From Salinivenus iranica (lineage in GTDB: Bacteria > Bacteroidota > Rhodothermia > Rhodothermales > Salinibacteraceae): DNA of 61,293 nt. Below, piece after piece: positions 59,314-61,293 of this stretch. The stretch covers positions 1 through 61,293 of the forward strand of contig NCRB01000011.1 of assembly GCA_002894665.1 (NCBI GenBank), given 5' to 3'. Position numbers and translations under genes: made by a program. Each line of letters begins with the position of its first letter. The stretch's first letter is position 1. Under the pieces are notes generated by a model. The model had not been told where the DNA came from. It saw only the letters and a program-made list of their open reading frames with translations, and did no database searches.

Positions 59314-60726
59314 TTAATTTTGGAGGGGCCCGCCGAGTTCAAAGTCGGAGCGGGGCTGGCGGTCGGGGTCGGTGCGGTCGTAGACGAGGGCGCCGTCCAT
59401 CCACACCCGATGGGCCTTCGTGTACATGCTGAAGGGGTCGCCCGTCCAGAGCACCACGTCGGCGTTCTTGCCGGGCTCCAGGGTGCCCACGCGGTCCTGG
59501 AGGCCGAGGGCCCAGGCGGGGTGGGCGGTGACCCAGCGGAGGGCCTCGTTGCGCGAGATGTCGAGCCCGGCCTCGCGCCCGGCCCGGAGGGCCTTGGCGG
59601 CCTCGTGGTGGAGGCGCTGGATTTCGAGGTCGTCGTCGGAGTGGACGATGGCGCGGGCGCCGGCCTCGTGGACCAGGGCCACATTTTGCGGAATGCCGTC
59701 GAACGCCTCCATCTTGAAGCCCCACCAGTTCGACCACATGGAGGCCGAGATGTCGCGCTCCGCGAGCAGGTCGCGGATTTTATAAGCCTCCACGGCGTGG
59801 TGGAATGAGCGAATGTCGATGTCGAATTCCTGCGCGATCTCCATGACGGTGGCCATGTCGTCGGCGCGGTAGCAGTGCACCTGCACGAGCATCTCGCCGC
59901 GCAGCACCTGGGCGAGCGTTTCCATCCCGAGGTCGCGCTCGGGCGGCTCGCCGGTCGGATCGTTGAGCCAGCTCTGCCACTGCTCGTGGTAGTCCTGCGC
60001 GTCGAGGAACGTGCTGCGGAGGCCCGCGGCGGTGCCCATGCGCGTCGTGGGGAAGCCGGGCCCGCCCTTCGGGTTTTCGCCACAGGCCATCTTGAGGGTG
60101 CCGGGCGCGTCGGGAAATTTCATGGCTTGCGGCGTGCGGGCGGGGAGGAGCTTGGCCGTAAAGCCGCGGCCCTCGATCAGGTCGCCGCTGCCGGGCAGGA
60201 GGAGGGCGGTGGTGGTGCCGCCGGCCAGCGCCCGGGCGAAGCCGGGCCCCTGCGGCCACACGCCGTGCTCCATCCACAGCTCGGGGGTGGCCATGCCCAC
60301 CTCGTTGTTGTCGTAGTGCGGGCCCACCTGCGGCGTGGCCGAGACGCCGAGGTGCGAGTGGCTGTCGATGAGGCCGGGCGTCACGTACATGCCGCTTCCG
60401 TCGACGACTTGAACATCCTCGGGCGCGCTCAGGTCGGTGCCCAACGTGTCGATCTCGCGTTCGCGCATCAGCAGGTCGCCGTTCTCGATGGTTTTGCCGG
60501 CGGCCGTCATGATGGTGGCGTCCCGAATGAGGGTCGGCGTGGCGGGCGGCGGGTCGTAGCTCGACTCGAAGGCGTCGTTGTAGGTGCCCTCGCGCATGTT
60601 TTCAATCGTGGCCGCGTCGTATTCGGCCCCGGTGTCGCTGGATGAGGTGGTTGTCGAATCGGTCCCGGCACAGCCAGTGAGCAGGACGACGGCGAGGAGA
60701 CAAGCGAAGTGAGAACGGACGTGCAT
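59314..60726 (-). CDS. Amidohydrolase lipoprotein
   Basis: A 470-residue protein with lipobox LLTGC (C19). The metal motif is intact: HSHLG in PGLIDSHSHLG, with later ligands in MLVQVHCYRAD, the IRSFHHAVEA His and the Asp in IVHSDDD. The C-terminal small domain (LEPGKNADVVLWTGDPF) matches its downstream neighbour. Likely an imidazolonepropionase/adenine-deaminase-type hydrolase acting outside the cytoplasm; the substrate is not shown. A 205-base gap separates it from the second gene. Confidence 0.9.
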   Translation of the reverse strand: MHVRSHFACLLAVVLLTGCAGTDSTTTSSSDTGAEYDAATIENMREGTYNDAFESSYDPPPATPTLIRDATIMTAAGKTIENGDLLMREREIDTLGTDLSAPEDVQVVDGSGMYVTPGLIDSHSHLGVSATPQVGPHYDNNEVGMATPELWMEHGVWPQGPGFARALAGGTTTALLLPGSGDLIEGRGFTAKLLPARTPQAMKFPDAPGTLKMACGENPKGGPGFPTTRMGTAAGLRSTFLDAQDYHEQWQSWLNDPTGEPPERDLGMETLAQVLRGEMLVQVHCYRADDMATVMEIAQEFDIDIRSFHHAVEAYKIRDLLAERDISASMWSNWWGFKMEAFDGIPQNVALVHEAGARAIVHSDDDLEIQRLHHEAAKALRAGREAGLDISRNEALRWVTAHPAWALGLQDRVGTLEPGKNADVVLWTGDPFSMYTKAHRVWMDGALVYDRTDPDRQPRSDFELGGPLQN

Positions 60727-60854
60727 GGGGCGGTCGGAGAATGGGCGACGGAGCGTCGATCGACAGTCAGGGAACGGGCCCGAACGCTCCTAACGTACCA
60801 CGGAGCACGCGCCGACGCAACAGCGCCCCGAGTCCTGCCAACCCCCCGCGTGTC

Positions 60855-61293
60855 ATGGAAGAATCGCCCGATCCACCCGCGAACGCCGATGGGCACGCGG
60901 CGGCCCGGCCCTTCGTGGGGATGGGCTTGCTGTTCGAGATCGGGCTCGGCGCGTGCGGGTGGGCGGTCGGGCTTTGGCGAGGCGTCGACTGGAGTGCGGT
61001 GCTCCAGTGGGCACCCGGGGCCGTCTTGTGGGGAGGAGCCGGTGGGGGCGGGCTCGTGGCCCTTCACCTGGTGCTGTTGCGCCCGGGCGGGGCCCGCAAT
61101 CCGCTCTACCGCACCATCTATCGTCCGCTCGTCCGTACGCTGCGGCCTCAGCTGCAGGGGGTGCGAACCTCAAGCCTTCTGTTGCTGGCGCTCGCGTCGG
61201 GGATGGGCGAGGAGGTGCTCTTTCGGGGCTGGCTGCAGGCCGAGGTGGGGCTTGTCGGGGCCAGTCTGCTGTTCGGGGCGGCTCACGTGTGGG
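60855..61293 (+). CDS. CPBP family intramembrane metalloprotease (partial)
   Basis: Start at ATG 60855 (MEESPDPPANADGH); the gene runs off the window end. The visible 146 residues include at least two or three membrane helices, and the CPBP (Abi/CAAX protease) motif EEVLFRG with the two catalytic Glu and Arg, followed by FGAAHVW with the His of motif 2. These are membrane-embedded proteases of type II CAAX kind. It is divergent from the amidohydrolase gene. Confidence 0.9.
   Translation, partial: MEESPDPPANADGHAAARPFVGMGLLFEIGLGACGWAVGLWRGVDWSAVLQWAPGAVLWGGAGGGGLVALHLVLLRPGGARNPLYRTIYRPLVRTLRPQLQGVRTSSLLLLALASGMGEEVLFRGWLQAEVGLVGASLLFGAAHVW

Overview
The window looks like a chromosome segment of an extremely halophilic member of the Rhodothermota/Bacteroidota, most like Salinibacter. 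This is inferred from very high G+C, strongly acidic proteins (a salt-in proteome), a TonB receptor with an N-terminal carboxypeptidase-like domain, LytTR/HisKA-type signalling, many Cys-anchored lipoproteins and weak Shine-Dalgarno use. No rRNA, tRNA, CRISPR array or intact insertion sequence was seen.

Layout. 0.1-0.6 kb: Rrf2 regulator. 0.6-7.1 kb: a minus-strand run of TonB receptor, amidohydrolase, TPR lipoprotein, LytS-type histidine kinase and LytTR response regulator. 7.4-8.1 kb: two tiny Cys-rich proteins transcribed divergently across two matching Fur/Irr-like palindromes. 8.1-13 kb: FAD oxidoreductase, split YeeE/YedE pair, persulfide dioxygenase-rhodanese and TauE/SafE exporter (sulfur handling). 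13.1-22.4 kb: TetR regulator with a perfect operator, then TolC, MFP, RND, PII-like protein, DUF2892 and SulP. 22.4-31.9 kb: methyltransferase, periplasmic protein, haem-binding Tll0287-like lipoprotein, DsrE protein, a solitary RND pump, Dps, DUF2892, DUF1641 and sulfide:quinone oxidoreductase. 31.9-38.9 kb: a complete cbb3 oxidase locus with copper ATPase and CcoS, a copper/redox-type periplasmic protein and a rhodanese lipoprotein. 38.9-48.4 kb: GntR regulator, DUF493, a complementary pair of M16 proteins, HMG-CoA lyase, proB, proA. 48.5-49.6 kb: a decayed integron-type integrase. 49.6-57.6 kb: TPR protein, SLC13-type transporter, repeat arrays, MscS, DUF2254, an esterase lipoprotein and a PIN/RHH toxin-antitoxin pair. 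57.8-61.3 kb: two linked amidohydrolases and the start of a CPBP membrane protease.

How the genes work together. The 9-39 kb part is unusually rich in sulfane-sulfur and respiratory genes: sulfide:quinone oxidoreductase would make persulfide, persulfide dioxygenase would turn it into sulfite, TauE/SafE would export sulfite, YeeE/YedE would move thiosulfate or sulfur, and electrons could leave through the cbb3 oxidase. An identical palindrome, TGTTATAACA, lies just upstream of the YeeE gene and, 29 kb away, upstream of the periplasmic protein next to the cbb3 locus, suggesting one regulator for both. The strongest leads for a second look are the Irr-like boxes over two small Cys proteins, the broken integron integrase, and the tandem repeat arrays.
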